From positions 3,782,001 to 3,846,000 of the forward strand of contig NZ_AP025688.1 in NCBI RefSeq assembly GCF_023168325.1: a DNA stretch of 64,000 bases. The letters are read 5' to 3'. Each line of letters opens with the position of its first letter. The first letter of the stretch is position 1. The notes below the pieces were generated by a model, which ran no database searches, was not told the origin of the DNA, and saw only the letters and a program-made list of their open reading frames with translations. A program made the position numbers and the translations under genes. This DNA is from Tsukamurella sp. PLM1. GTDB taxonomy: Bacteria; Actinomycetota; Actinomycetes; Mycobacteriales; Mycobacteriaceae. Positions 12,665 to 22,488 of the stretch are shown here, one piece after another.

Positions 12665-13843
12665 TCACTTCGCGTCCCGCAGGATCAGATACTCGGCGCC
12701 GATGCGCTGCACCGCCTGCTGCTCCTGCGGGCCAGACACCTCCGCCACGTACCGCCCGACCGCGGCGATGCACCAGTTCGTCTTGATCACGCTCCCCGGG
12801 TACATGGGGAGCACCATGCAGGTCGCGCCCGGCACGTTCGGCGATGCGATCGCGGAGTTGGTGGTGAAGAAGCCCCGGACCTCGCGGACCGAGTCCTGCA
12901 CGTACTTCGTCGCGGCCGCAGCATCTTTCGTCCGGTAGACGGTGCCCGTCCCCACCCCGACGGCGTCGACGCCGGCCTCGTCGAAGGCCTTCTTCGCACC
13001 GGTCACGTCGATCTGCGTCTGGAGCGCCACCGACAGCGGCATCGTGCCCGTGCGGGTGCGGTCCTCGTCGCTCGGCGGCAGCGTGTACTTCGCGACGCCG
13101 GACTCGTCCACCGGCAGGCCCGCCAGCTCGTTCATCGCCGTGGGCGTGAACGAGTCGAGCCCCTTGATCTGCGCATCGAAGTACTTCCGGACCTGCTCGG
13201 GCGAGTACTCGCCGTAGGTGAAGAGCACGTACTGCTCGTGCGCGACGAACGCCACCGTCGGGTTGCCCGTCGGGAAGTCCTGCGTGTACGCGATCGCCCC
13301 GTCGTAACCGGGGATCGACGTCTCCTTCTTCTCCGGCGTGTCCGCATCCGCCTTCGGCTCCCGGCCGCGCAACGCGGCCGTCACCGCCGCGGCGGCCTTC
13401 TCCTTCGACGGCATCCGGACCACGCCGACGGTGATCCCGCGGGACTTCGCCTTGACGTCCTTGCGCACACCGGGTTTCAGGTCACTGGCCCCGATGAAGA
13501 AGCCGACCTCGCGATCCTTCAGGGCTTCCGCCGCCAGCGCGCCCAGCATGAATTCGACGGTGCGCCCGGAATCCTTGAGCGCGCCCGCCTCGACGTCGCT
13601 GTTGTACCGGATATCGGGGTCGATCTCCGTCAGCAGGGGCGCCGTCGCCGCCATCCGGCGACCTTCCAGGACCAACCCCAGCGCCGGGTCCGCCTTCCCG
13701 ACCTCGCGGGGAGCGATCACGATCGATCCGGTGTCCGGTCGCGGCAACGCCGACGGATCGACGACGGCTGAGCCGGGCACCGTCGTCGAACAGGCAGCGA
13801 GGAGTGCCGCGGACCCGACCAGGACCGCTGCGCGGACCCTCAT
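12665..13843 (-). CDS. Lipoprotein paralog 2 of 3 (DUF7373-like)
   Basis: A 392-residue lipoprotein: MRVRAAVLVGSAALLAAC with lipobox LAAC, then STTVPGSAVVDPSALPRPDTGS. It shares with its neighbours the blocks EGRRMAATAPLLTEIDPDI, PEKKETSIPGYDGAIAYTQ, YFDAQIKGLDSFTPT and the end AVQRIGAEYLILRDAK. Two late cysteines (GATCMVLPMY and NWCIAA) probably form a disulfide. Its ATG overlaps the stop of paralog 1 by four bases, so translation is coupled. Function unknown. Confidence 0.75.
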   Translation of the reverse strand: MRVRAAVLVGSAALLAACSTTVPGSAVVDPSALPRPDTGSIVIAPREVGKADPALGLVLEGRRMAATAPLLTEIDPDIRYNSDVEAGALKDSGRTVEFMLGALAAEALKDREVGFFIGASDLKPGVRKDVKAKSRGITVGVVRMPSKEKAAAAVTAALRGREPKADADTPEKKETSIPGYDGAIAYTQDFPTGNPTVAFVAHEQYVLFTYGEYSPEQVRKYFDAQIKGLDSFTPTAMNELAGLPVDESGVAKYTLPPSDEDRTRTGTMPLSVALQTQIDVTGAKKAFDEAGVDAVGVGTGTVYRTKDAAAATKYVQDSVREVRGFFTTNSAIASPNVPGATCMVLPMYPGSVIKTNWCIAAVGRYVAEVSGPQEQQAVQRIGAEYLILRDAK

Positions 13844-15012
13844 TTCGCGTCCTTCAGGATCAGGTACGACGCCCCGAGCGCCTGCTGCGCCCGGTTCTGC
13901 TGCGTGTCACCGAGCTCCGCGAGGTACCGGCCGACCGGCGCCACGCAGTAGGTCTGGGTGTTCTTGGAGCCCTTGTACGTCGGGTACGTCAGGCACGTGC
14001 CGCCGGGCACGCCCTTCACCGTCGACTCGACCGATCCGGCGTTGAATCCCTTGACCTCGGCCAGGAACCGGTCCGCGAGCAGCCGCGCGCCCGCAGCGTC
14101 CTTCGCCCGGTACACCAGGTTGCTGGCGCGGGCGACCAGGTCGACCCCCGCGTCGGCGAAGTTCTTCACCGATCCGGTGATGTCGGTCTGATTGACCACC
14201 GCGGCCCGGGCCTGGAGCACCACGTCGCGGGTGGAACTGCTCTGCAGCGTGTAGCGCAGCAGCCCGTCGCGGTCCTTGGACAGCGTCGAGAACTTGTCCA
14301 CCGGGGTGGGCTGGAAACCGTCGAGCGCCTTGATCTGGGCGTCGAAGAACTTCTTCACCGCGTCCACGCCGGCGGTGGTGTACGTCAGCAGGACGTAGCG
14401 GCCGCTCGCGACGACCGCGGTCGTCGACACCGTGTTCTGCGAGGTCCAGTTCTTCGAGTACGCCTTGGCGCCCGAGTAGCCGGGGATCGAGACGGGCTCC
14501 TTGTCGGGCTCCGTGTCCACGATCTTCTCCTCGTCGCCGAGGAACACGGGGTTCGCCACCGCGGCGATCGCGGCCGCGTCGTCCTTCATCCGCATGACGC
14601 CCATGATCAGGCTCGTGCCCGGCTTGGTCCCGGAGTCGTCGGGCTTCTTCGCCGTCGCCGAGACGTACGCGCCCACCTCGTGATCCTGCAGCGCCGTGGC
14701 GGCCCCCGCGCCGAACGTGCCCTTGATGCTGGTGAGCTTGCCGACGGAGAACTTGCCGTCGTAGCGGATGGCCGGATCGATGTCCGGCGGCATGGGGATG
14801 ATCTCGACCATCCGGTAGCCCTCGGCGGCCGCCGCCTGGACGTCGGTCATCGGCGAGACGGTGCGCGGCGCGGTCGCGAACGAGCCCGTGTCCGGCCGGG
14901 GCATCGCCGACGGGTCCGCCTGGGGCGAGCCCGGCACCGTCGTCGAACAGGCCGTGAGCAGCACTGCGACCCCCATCGCAGCCCCCATCGCGGTCCAAGA
15001 CTTCTTCAGCAT
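13840..15012 (-). CDS. Lipoprotein paralog 1 of 3 (DUF7373-like)
   Basis: A 390-residue lipoprotein, first gene of the three-gene operon. Signal MLKKSWTAMGAAMGVAVLLT and lipobox LTAC are followed by STTVPGSPQADPSAMPRPDTG. Shared blocks are AEGYRMVEIIPMPPDIDPA, YSGAKAYSKNWTS, FDAQIKALDGFQPTPVDKF, and an end of AQQALGASYLILKDAK. ATG 15012 has a strong AGGAGGA site. The conserved C-terminal half with two cysteines suggests one extracytoplasmic fold copied twice. I do not know its function. Confidence 0.75.
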   Translation of the reverse strand: MLKKSWTAMGAAMGVAVLLTACSTTVPGSPQADPSAMPRPDTGSFATAPRTVSPMTDVQAAAAEGYRMVEIIPMPPDIDPAIRYDGKFSVGKLTSIKGTFGAGAATALQDHEVGAYVSATAKKPDDSGTKPGTSLIMGVMRMKDDAAAIAAVANPVFLGDEEKIVDTEPDKEPVSIPGYSGAKAYSKNWTSQNTVSTTAVVASGRYVLLTYTTAGVDAVKKFFDAQIKALDGFQPTPVDKFSTLSKDRDGLLRYTLQSSSTRDVVLQARAAVVNQTDITGSVKNFADAGVDLVARASNLVYRAKDAAGARLLADRFLAEVKGFNAGSVESTVKGVPGGTCLTYPTYKGSKNTQTYCVAPVGRYLAELGDTQQNRAQQALGASYLILKDAK

Positions 15013-15089
15013 GGATTCCTCCTCCAGAGTCGATCCAGTGAACCACGACTGACGCGCCGATCGCATAACCCCCGCGCTATCGTGAGCCG

Positions 15090-16458
15090 ATGACCGCAAC
15101 TGTGCGCGACACCGTCGAAGCCCTGATGGACGAGGCGAGGGACGACCTGGCGGCGCTGGTGGCGCACCCGTCGGTGCACGAGAGCCCCGAGTTCGGCGCG
15201 GAGCACGGCCGCGCGTCCGCGCAGTGGGTGGCCGACGCCTTCACCGCCGCCGGCGTCGAGAACATCGAGCAGATCACCACCTCCGACGGCTCGATCGCAG
15301 TCGTCGGACACACCCCCGCCCCGCCCGGGGCGAAGACGGTGCTGCTCTACAGCCATCACGACGTCCAGCCGCCCGGCCCGCGCGAGGCGTGGGAGACCGA
15401 CCCGTTCACCCTCACCGCGCGCCCGGGGCCGGACGGGGCGGAGCGCTGGTACGGCCGCGGCGCGGCCGACTGCAAGGGCAACGTCGTCGCGCACCTGACC
15501 GCCCTGCGCGCCGTCCGGGCCGCGTACGGCACCCTCCCCGTGGGCGTGCGGATCATCATCGAGGGCTCCGAGGAGGCCGGCGGCGAGGGCCTCGACGAGC
15601 TCATCGCGGACCGCCCGGACCTGGCGCAGGCCGACCTCATCGTCATCGGCGACACCGGCAACGTCGCGGTGGGCAGGCCCACCCTGACCACGTCGCTGCG
15701 CGGCGTCGCGAGCGTGCGCGTCGAGCTCACGACGGGCACGTCCGACCTGCACTCGGGCCAGTTCGGCGGCGCCGCTCCCGACGCGCTCGCGGCCCTGATC
15801 GCGCTGCTGGCGACCCTGCGGAACGAACGCGGCGACACCACCGTCGACGGCCTGGACGCGATCGCCCGCTGGGCCGGCGAGCCCTACGACGAGGCCGCGT
15901 TCCGCGCCGACGCCGCGATCTTCGACGCCTCCGTCGTCCTCGGCTCGGGCGCCATCGCCGACCAACTGTGGGCGCGGCCGGCCGTCACCGTCATCGGCCT
16001 CGACGCGCCCGCGACGGCCACCGCCGCCGCCGCGATCCAGCCCCGCGCGGCCGCCCTGCTGAACCTGCGGGTGCCGCCCGGCACCGACCCGCGCGCCGCC
16101 GGCGAACTGCTCGTCGCGCACCTGAACGCCCACGCCCCGTGGGGCGCGCGTGGACGCGACCGTCGAGTCCGTGGGCGAGCCGTTCGCCGCCGACACCACC
16201 GGCCCCGGGTACGCCGCGCTGCGCGCCGCACTGTCCGAGGCGTACGACGGTGCCGAGGTCGCCTTCAGCGGCCAGGGCGGCTCGATCCCGCTGTGCACCC
16301 AGCTGCGCAGGGCCGCACCGCAGGCGGAGATCGCGCTGCTCGGCGTCGAGGAGCCGCAGTGCCGGATCCACGCGCCCAACGAGTCCGTCGACCCGCGCGA
16401 GCTGCGGCGGACCGCGCTCGCGGAGGCCCTGCTGTTCACCCGGCTGGGCGACGCATGA
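15090..16458 (+). CDS. M20 family metallopeptidase / dipeptidase, one frameshift
   Basis: A zinc peptidase of about 456 residues. Metal and catalytic motifs are LLYSHHDVQPPG, WYGRGAADCKGN, IEGSEEAGGEGLDEL and the dimerisation-domain TSDLHSGQFGGAAPDAL, with a late IHAPNESVD. These match the M20 dipeptidase set (PepV/CNDP-like) that cleaves short peptides or N-acyl amino acids. The frame breaks in the GC repeat at 16144-16150; two missing bases restore APWGARVDATVES. ATG 15090. Its stop overlaps the moeA start. Confidence 0.88.
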
Positions 16459-17669
16459 GGTCCGTCGAGGAGCACCGCGCCGCCGTCGCCGCGCTGGTCC
16501 CGGCCGCCCGCACCGTCGACCTGCCGGTGGCCGAGGCGCTGGACCGCGTCGTCGCCCGCGACGTGACCGCGCCGCTGTCGCTCCCGCCGTTCACCAACTC
16601 CGGTATGGACGGGTACGCCGTGCGGGCCGCGGACGCCACCGCCGGCGTCGTGCTGCCGGTGGCCGAGGACGTCCCCGCGGGCCGGGTCGGCGTCCCGCCG
16701 CTCGGGCGCGGGGTCGCGTTCCGCATCATGACCGGCGCCCCCGTGCCCGACGGTGCCGACGCCATCGTCCCGGTGGAGCAGACCGACGCCGGCGTCGACC
16801 GGGTGCGGATCGACGTGGCGCCGCAGCCCGGCCGCTTCTTCCGGCACGCGGGCAGCGACATCGAATCCGGCGACGTGGCGCTGCGCGCCGGCGAGCGGGT
16901 GGGGGCGGCCACCGTCGGGCTCGCGACCGCGTTGGGCCTGACGACGATCCCCGTGCTCGCGCCGCTGCGCGTGGCGGTGCTGTCCACCGGATCCGAGCTG
17001 GTCCCGCCCGGCGAGCCCCTGCTGCCCGGGCAGATCTACGAGTCGAACGCGCCGATGATCGCCTCCGCCGTCCGCGAGGCGGGCGCCGCCGCCGAGGTGC
17101 TGCGGTTCGTCACCGACCACCCGGACGAGCTGCTCGCGCGCCTGAACGAGCGGCTCGACCACGGCGACGTGGACCTCGTCGTCACCACCGGAGGGGTCAG
17201 CGCCGGGGCGTACGAGGTGGTCAAGGAGACCCTCGCGTCCCGGGGCGTCGAGTTCACCAAGGTGGCCATGCAGCCAGGCATGCCGCAGGGATGCGGCACC
17301 GTCGCGCTGGGCGGGGTCCGGGTCCCGTTCGTGGCGTTCCCCGGCAACCCGGTGAGCGCGCTGGTCTCGTTCGAGGTGTTCCTGCGGCCGGCGCTGCGCG
17401 CGGCCACGGGGCTGGTCCCGGACCGCCCGCGACGGCGTGCGCGGCTCGCCGAAGCGGTGGACTCCATCCCCGGGAAACGCCAGTACCTGCGCGGACGCCT
17501 CCGGAACGAGCACGACGGTACCGATTCGGTCTCGGTTCTCGGCGGAGCGAGCTCGCACTACTTACGATGGCTTGCACAGGCCGATTGCCTGCTGGACGTA
17601 CCCGCTGAGGTCGAGCACCTGGCCGCGGGGGAGCCGGTGGACGTGATCGTCCTGAACGGCACCCACTAG
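16455..17669 (+). CDS. moeA: Molybdopterin molybdenumtransferase MoeA
   Basis: A 404-residue cytosolic enzyme inserting molybdate into adenylylated molybdopterin. Marks: SLPPFTNSGMDGYAVRAAD, FRIMTGAPVPDGADAIVPVEQ, VAVLSTGSELVPPGE, IYESNAPMIASAVREAG, TTGGVSAGAYEVVKE and PFVAFPGNPVSALVSFEVFLRP. Length fits the family. Its ATG overlaps the peptidase stop (ATGA), so the two are co-translated. Synteny supports correspondence to M. tuberculosis moeA2 (Rv0438c). Confidence 0.95.
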   Translation: MRSVEEHRAAVAALVPAARTVDLPVAEALDRVVARDVTAPLSLPPFTNSGMDGYAVRAADATAGVVLPVAEDVPAGRVGVPPLGRGVAFRIMTGAPVPDGADAIVPVEQTDAGVDRVRIDVAPQPGRFFRHAGSDIESGDVALRAGERVGAATVGLATALGLTTIPVLAPLRVAVLSTGSELVPPGEPLLPGQIYESNAPMIASAVREAGAAAEVLRFVTDHPDELLARLNERLDHGDVDLVVTTGGVSAGAYEVVKETLASRGVEFTKVAMQPGMPQGCGTVALGGVRVPFVAFPGNPVSALVSFEVFLRPALRAATGLVPDRPRRRARLAEAVDSIPGKRQYLRGRLRNEHDGTDSVSVLGGASSHYLRWLAQADCLLDVPAEVEHLAAGEPVDVIVLNGTH

Positions 17670-17679
17670 GAGGCACCAC

Positions 17680-17991
17680 ATGATCACCCAGTACGCCGAC
17701 GCACTCATCGCCGCATCCTTCACCCCCGACAAGGTCGGCTGGATCGGCTGGATCATCATCGGCGGACTCGCCGGCTGGATCGCCAGCAAGTTCATGGGCA
17801 CCGACAAGCAGATGGGTTTCATCCTCAACGTGGTCGTCGGCATCATCGGCGGCCTGCTCGGCGGATTCATCCTCACCAAGCTGGGTATCGACGTGAAGGG
17901 CGGCGGCTACTGGTTCACCTTCTTCACCGCCGTCGCGGGCGCATGCATCCTGCTGTTCATCGTGAAGCTGGTCACCGGACGCAAGGGATAG
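17680..17991 (+). CDS. GlsB/YeaQ/YmgE-type small membrane protein
   Basis: A 103-residue protein with three hydrophobic helices: WIGWIIIGGLAGWIASKFM, FILNVVVGIIGGLLGGFIL and WFTFFTAVAGACILLFIVKLV. The glycine-zipper pattern is that of the transglycosylase-associated/GlsB stress proteins. Role unknown, often stress related. ATG 17680 lies ten bases after moeA, preceded by AGGAGG. Confidence 0.85.
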   Translation: MITQYADALIAASFTPDKVGWIGWIIIGGLAGWIASKFMGTDKQMGFILNVVVGIIGGLLGGFILTKLGIDVKGGGYWFTFFTAVAGACILLFIVKLVTGRKG

Positions 17992-18046
17992 CGCCCTCGG
18001 GTGCGATGATGTCACCCGAAATGACAGCGAACAGAGAGGACGTCAG

Positions 18047-18768
18047 GTGGCGCGCCGACCTCGCACGCCGGTCGACGGGCATCTGACCGAGCACTCCACC
18101 GGTATCGAGCACATCACGGAGCTGATCCGGCACACCGTCCCGCCGCTGCACCCCGCGGGGATCCCTTCATCGCGGGCTCCCTCGGGGTGGCGGCGGCGGG
18201 CTACCGCAAGGGCTGGGTCCGCGTCCCGGCGCTGCTGACCGCGGCCGCGTGCGCCGGGTTCTTCCGGCATCCCCCGCGCGTGACGCCCACCGAGGCCGGC
18301 GTCGCCGTGGCTCCCGCCGACGGCGAGGTCACCCTCGTCGACGAGCACGTCCCGCCCGCCGAGCTCGGGCTGGGCGATCAGCCGCTCCCGCGGGTCTCGA
18401 TCTTCCTCTCGGTGTTCGACGCGCACGTGCAGCGCGCACCGCTCGCGGGCGTCGTCGACTCCGTCGTGCACACCGACGGGCAGTTCCTCTCCGCCGACCT
18501 CCCCGAGGCCAGCGACCGCAACGAGCGCAACACCGTCCGGCTCGCGACCGAGTACGGCCCCGTCGGCATCGTGCAGCTCGCGGGCCTGGTGGCCCGCCGC
18601 ATCCGCACGGACTGCGCGCCCGGCGACACCCTCGAGCTGGGCGAGACCTACGGCATCATCCGGTTCGGCTCGCGCGTCGACACCTACTTCCCCGCCGGGA
18701 CGGAACTCACCGTCTACAGCGGCCAGCGCGCCGTGGCCGCCGAGACCGTGATCGCGCGGCTGCGGTGA
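18047..18768 (+). CDS. psd: Phosphatidylserine decarboxylase proenzyme, one frameshift
   Basis: A small-form Psd of about 240 residues making phosphatidylethanolamine at the membrane. The N-terminal helix FIAGSLGVAAAGYRKGWVRV is followed by FFRHPPRVTP, APADGEVTLVDE, SIFLSVFDAHVQRAP and the self-cleavage region GIIRFGSRVDTYFP, where Ser after Gly becomes the pyruvoyl group. A missing C at 18163-18165 breaks the frame; restoring it gives HPAGIPFIAGSLG. GTG 18047. An imperfect TGTCA/TGACA repeat at 18010-18026 precedes it. pssA follows with a four-base overlap. Confidence 0.92.
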
Positions 18769-19660
18769 GTCCGCAACACGCCGAGGCGCACCGGCCGGTC
18801 GGGGTCATGATCCTCCCATCGGTGCTCACCGTGGCCGCGCTGTGCGCGGGCCTCACCGGCGTGCGGTTCGCCGCCGCGGGCAAGGTCGACCTGGCGATCA
18901 TGCTGGTCGTCGTGGCCGCCGTCCTCGACGGCCTCGACGGCCGGGTCGCGCGGCTGCTCGGCGCGTCCACGAAGATCGGTGCCGAGCTGGACTCGCTGGC
19001 CGACGCGATCAACTTCGGCGTGACGCCCGCGTTCATCCTGTACTTCGTCTGCTTCCCGGGCTCCCCGCCGGCTGGATCGTGGCGCTGCTGTTCGTGGTCG
19101 CCATGGTGCTGCGGCTGGCCCGGTTCAACACCCTCGCCGCCGATCCGACCGCCCCCGCCTACACCAAGGACTTCTTCGTCGGCGTTCCGGCGCCCGCGGG
19201 CGCCCTCCTGGTCCTGGCGCCGCTCGCCGCTCAGCAGGAGTGGGGCGACGGCTGGTGGGTGAGCACGCCCGCAGTCGCGATCTGGACCCTGTTCGTGGCC
19301 GCGCTCACCGTCTCGCGCATCCCCACCTCCAGCTTCAAGACCATGACCGTGCAGCCCGCGAAGGCCGCCGGCGTGCTCGTGGTCGTCGCCGGCCTGGTGG
19401 CCCTGATGCTCACCTACCCGTACATCGCGCTGCTCGTGGTGATCGGCATCTACTTGCTGCACATCCCGTTCGCCTGGCGCTCGAAGCGGTGGGTGGTGGC
19501 CCGGCCCGAGGCGTGGGACAGCAAGCCCGCCGAGCGGCGCGCGATGCGCCGGCAGCAGCGCCGCCCGGTCCGGCCGCACCGGCGCGCCGCCACCGCGGGA
19601 CGGGGCGGCCGGCGCACGGCCGCACGCCTGGGCCTGCGGCGCCCCACGCGCGAGGAGTAG
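18765..19660 (+). CDS. pssA: CDP-diacylglycerol-serine O-phosphatidyltransferase, one frameshift
   Basis: A membrane enzyme of about 298 residues that makes phosphatidylserine, the Psd substrate. The CDP-alcohol phosphatidyltransferase motif reads DGLDGRVARLLGASTKIGAELDSLADAINFG, matching DGxDGRxAR...GxxLDSxxDxxxFG. Several hydrophobic helices surround it, and the C-terminal tail is arginine rich. The frame breaks at GGG 19058-19060; one added G gives CFPGLPAGWIVALLF. The GTG start overlaps the psd stop (GTGA). Confidence 0.92.
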
Positions 19661-19678
19661 CCGACTACCCTGGCGGTC

Positions 19679-21930
19679 GTGCCGAACCTGTCGCTCACCG
19701 TCCGCCTGCAGACGTCGGCCCTCGAGGCGCGACGGGGCATCGTCCGGATCCACCCGGAGGCGCTCGCCGCCCTCGGCCTGCGCGAATGGGACGGCATCGA
19801 GCTGCTGGGCGCGCGCCGCACCGCCGCCGTCGTGGCCGCGGCACCGTCGGACAGCGCACCCGGGGTCGCCCTGCTCGACGAGCTCACCATCACCAACTGC
19901 GGCCTCCGCGAGGACAGCGAGGTCGTGATCTCTCCCGCCACCGTGTTCGGCGCCAAACGGGTGCTGCTGCGGGGCGGATCGCTCGCTCGGGACGCGCTCG
20001 ACGGTGCCGCGCTGCGGCAGGCTCTGCTCGGCAAGGTGATGATGCCCGGCGACAGCGTCTCGCTCCTCCCCCGCGACCTCGGGCCCGGCACGTCGACCGC
20101 CGAGGCGACCCGGCTGCTGTCGCGGCTGGTCGGGATCACGTGGACGAACGAACTGCTCACCGTGGTGTCGGTGGATCCTGCGCCGGGCCCGGTCTCGGTG
20201 CAGCCGAACTCAGCGGTGCTGTGGGCGGACGACGCCGCGGCCGGCACCGTCCACCATTCGATGGACGTGCCCGTACCCGCGTCCGCGGAGGCCCCCGCGG
20301 ACGTCCCCGACGCCGAGACGCCGCCCGCACGGCCGGTGGCCGACCTCGTGGGCGCCGAGACCGCGGTCAAGCGGCTCACCGAATGGCTCTCCCTCGCGCT
20401 CGACGAGCCCGAGCTGCTCGAGAAGCTCGGCGCGCCCGCCCGGCTCGGCGTGCTGGTCACGGGCCCCACGGGCGGCGGCAAGGCCACGGTGGCGCGGTCC
20501 GTCGTGGCACCGCGTCCCCTCATCGAGCTCGACGGTGCGCTCACGGGCGCGCTCGAGCCGCAGGCGCGGCTGGAGCGGGTGCGCGACGCCGTCGCGCGCG
20601 TGCGGGCGGCCGCCGAAGGCGCCACGACGAGCACCGGCGACGCGGCCGAGGGCGGCTCGGGGGCGGCGCTGCTCGTCCGCGACGTCGAGGCGCTGCTCCC
20701 CGCCGCCCGCGAGCCGGTCGCGACGATGATCCTCGACGAGCTGCGCCGCGCCGTCGCCACGCCCCGCGTCGCGCTGATCGCGACCACGTCCGCGCCGACC
20801 GAGGTGGACTCGCGGCTGCGCGAGCCCGACCTCGCCGACCGGACGGTCACCGTCGACCTGCCGGACGCGCGGCAGCGGGAGAAGCTGCTGGAGCTGCTGC
20901 TGCGGGAGGCGCCCACCGACCACGTCGACCTGTACGAGGTGGCGCTGCGCGCGCCCGGATTCGTCGCCGCCGACCTGGCCGCGCTGTGCCGCGAGGCGGC
21001 GCTGCGGGCCGCCGCCCGCGTGGTCGGCACGGACGAGCGGGTCGCCATCACCCAGCCCGACCTGCTGGGCGCGCTCACCGTGATCCGGCCGGTGTCCCGG
21101 TCAGCCACCGAGGAGGTCTCGGTCGGGTCCATCACCCTCGACGACGTGGGCGACATGACCTCGACCAAACAGGCCCTCACCGAGACCGTGCTGTGGCCGC
21201 TGCGCCACCCCGACACGTTCGCGCGGCTCGGCGTCGAACCGCCGCGCGGCGTCCTGCTCTACGGCCCGCCCGGCTGCGGCAAGACCTTCGTGGTCCGCGC
21301 GCTCGCGGCATCGGGGCAGCTGTCCGTGCACGCGGTCAAGGGCGCGGAGCTCATGAACAAGTGGGTCGGCGAGTCCGAGAAGGCGGTGCGCGACCTGTTC
21401 GCCCGGGCCCGGGGCAGCGCACCGTCGTTGATCTTCCTGGACGAGGTGGACGCGCTCGCGCCCCGGCGCGGGCAGTCGTCCGACTCGGGGTGGGCGACAA
21501 GGTGGTCGCCGCCCTGCTCACCGAGCTCGACGGTGCCGAGCCCCTGCGCGACGTGGTGGTCCTGGGCGCGACGAACCGCCCCGACCTGGTGGATCCCGCG
21601 CTGCTGCGGCCGGGCCGGCTGGAGCGGCTGATCTTCGTGCCGCCGCCGGACGCCGAGGCCCGCGCGGAGATCCTGAAGACCGCGTCCCGGTCGATCCCGC
21701 TGGCCGGCGACGTGGACCTGGCGGTGCTCGCCGAGCAGCTGGACGGCTACTCCGCCGCGGACTGCAGCGCGCTGCTGCGCGAGGCCGCGCTCACCGCGAT
21801 GCGGCGCGACCTGGACGCGGCCACCGTCACCGCGGCCGACGTCGAGGCGGCACGGCAGGCCGTGCGGCCGTCCCTCGACCCGGCGCAGGTGGCCGACCTG
21901 CAGGCGTACGCGGACCGTCGGGCGACGTAG
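19679..21930 (+). CDS. Two-domain AAA+ ATPase (CDC48/VAT-like), one frameshift
   Basis: An ATPase of about 750 residues, equivalent by order to Rv0435c. An N-terminal double-psi barrel-like substrate domain (about 1-200) leads to a first AAA domain with a degenerate Walker A (GPTGGGKATVARS) and Walker B LLVRDVEALLP. The second AAA domain is canonical: GPPGCGKTFVVRALA, LIFLDEVDALAPRRG, LGATNRPDLVDPALLRPGRLERLIFVP. It probably unfolds or remodels proteins. The frame breaks at GGGG 21487-21490; one G restores SDSGVGDKVVAALLTELDG. GTG 19679. Confidence 0.9.
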
Positions 21931-21979
21931 CGGGCCGGCGGAGACGGCGCGGCCCGCAATGGCGGCGCGGGTCGGCCGA

Positions 21980-22396
21980 TCAGGCCTTGCTGACGGAGTA
22001 GAAGACGGCGTTGGGGACCGCGGCGTCCTGCACGGAGCTGACGGTGATGACGTAGCCCTTGCCGGAGAACTGGGCGGACTGCGATCCGCCGCCCGGCGCG
22101 CCGTCGCCGAGGGCGAGGAACCCGGCGTCGGCCAGCTTCTTCTTCGCCTCCTGGTACCCGCCCGGCTTGGCCTGGACGGTGACGTTGAACACGGTGACCG
22201 CGCCCTGCGCGCGCTCGCCCGCGTCGATCAGGTTTCCCTCGACCAGCGGAACGTCGGCCTTGGGGAACGCCGCAGGGAGGGTGACCGTCGCTGCCGGGGT
22301 ACCGGTTTCGCCGTCGCCGCAGGCCGCCCCGAGCAGCAGAGCGCCGCCCGCCAGCACTGTCGCGAGCCCACGGACCACTCGGCGTCCCGTTGCCAT
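21980..22396 (-). CDS. Putative lipoprotein, unknown function
   Basis: A 138-residue exported protein. Signal peptide MATGRRVVRGLATVLAGGAL is followed by LLGAACGDGE, a lipobox-like site with an atypical -3 residue. The mature part is predicted alpha/beta (VTVFNVTVQAKPGGYQEAKKKLADAGFLALGDG), resembling small secreted proteins of Mycobacteriales. ATG 22396 has GGAGG eight bases upstream; an earlier in-frame ATG at 22411 is less likely. Divergent from the Mnh antiporter operon. Confidence 0.65.
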   Translation of the reverse strand: MATGRRVVRGLATVLAGGALLLGAACGDGETGTPAATVTLPAAFPKADVPLVEGNLIDAGERAQGAVTVFNVTVQAKPGGYQEAKKKLADAGFLALGDGAPGGGSQSAQFSGKGYVITVSSVQDAAVPNAVFYSVSKA

Positions 22397-22445
22397 CCCA
22401 CACACCTCCATCGCGGCCGCACACTTCCCCGAAATGTCCGGCCGG

Positions 22446-22451
22446 TAGAAT
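22446..22451 (+). promoter_or_regulatory. Candidate -10 element of the mnh operon promoter
   Basis: TAGAAT in the 92-bp divergent gap, 37 bases before the mnhA start, resembles a SigA-type -10 box. The -35 region is GC rich and not convincing. Confidence 0.35.
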
Positions 22452-22488
22452 CTCGAAGCGAAACGACACCCCGCTCACAAAGGACGGA

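Noticed and set aside
15006-17558. An 850-codon minus-strand open frame opposite the M20 peptidase and moeA
   Set aside because: Antisense shadow: low-complexity Arg/Gly/Ala text with no motif, while the plus strand has two clear enzymes.
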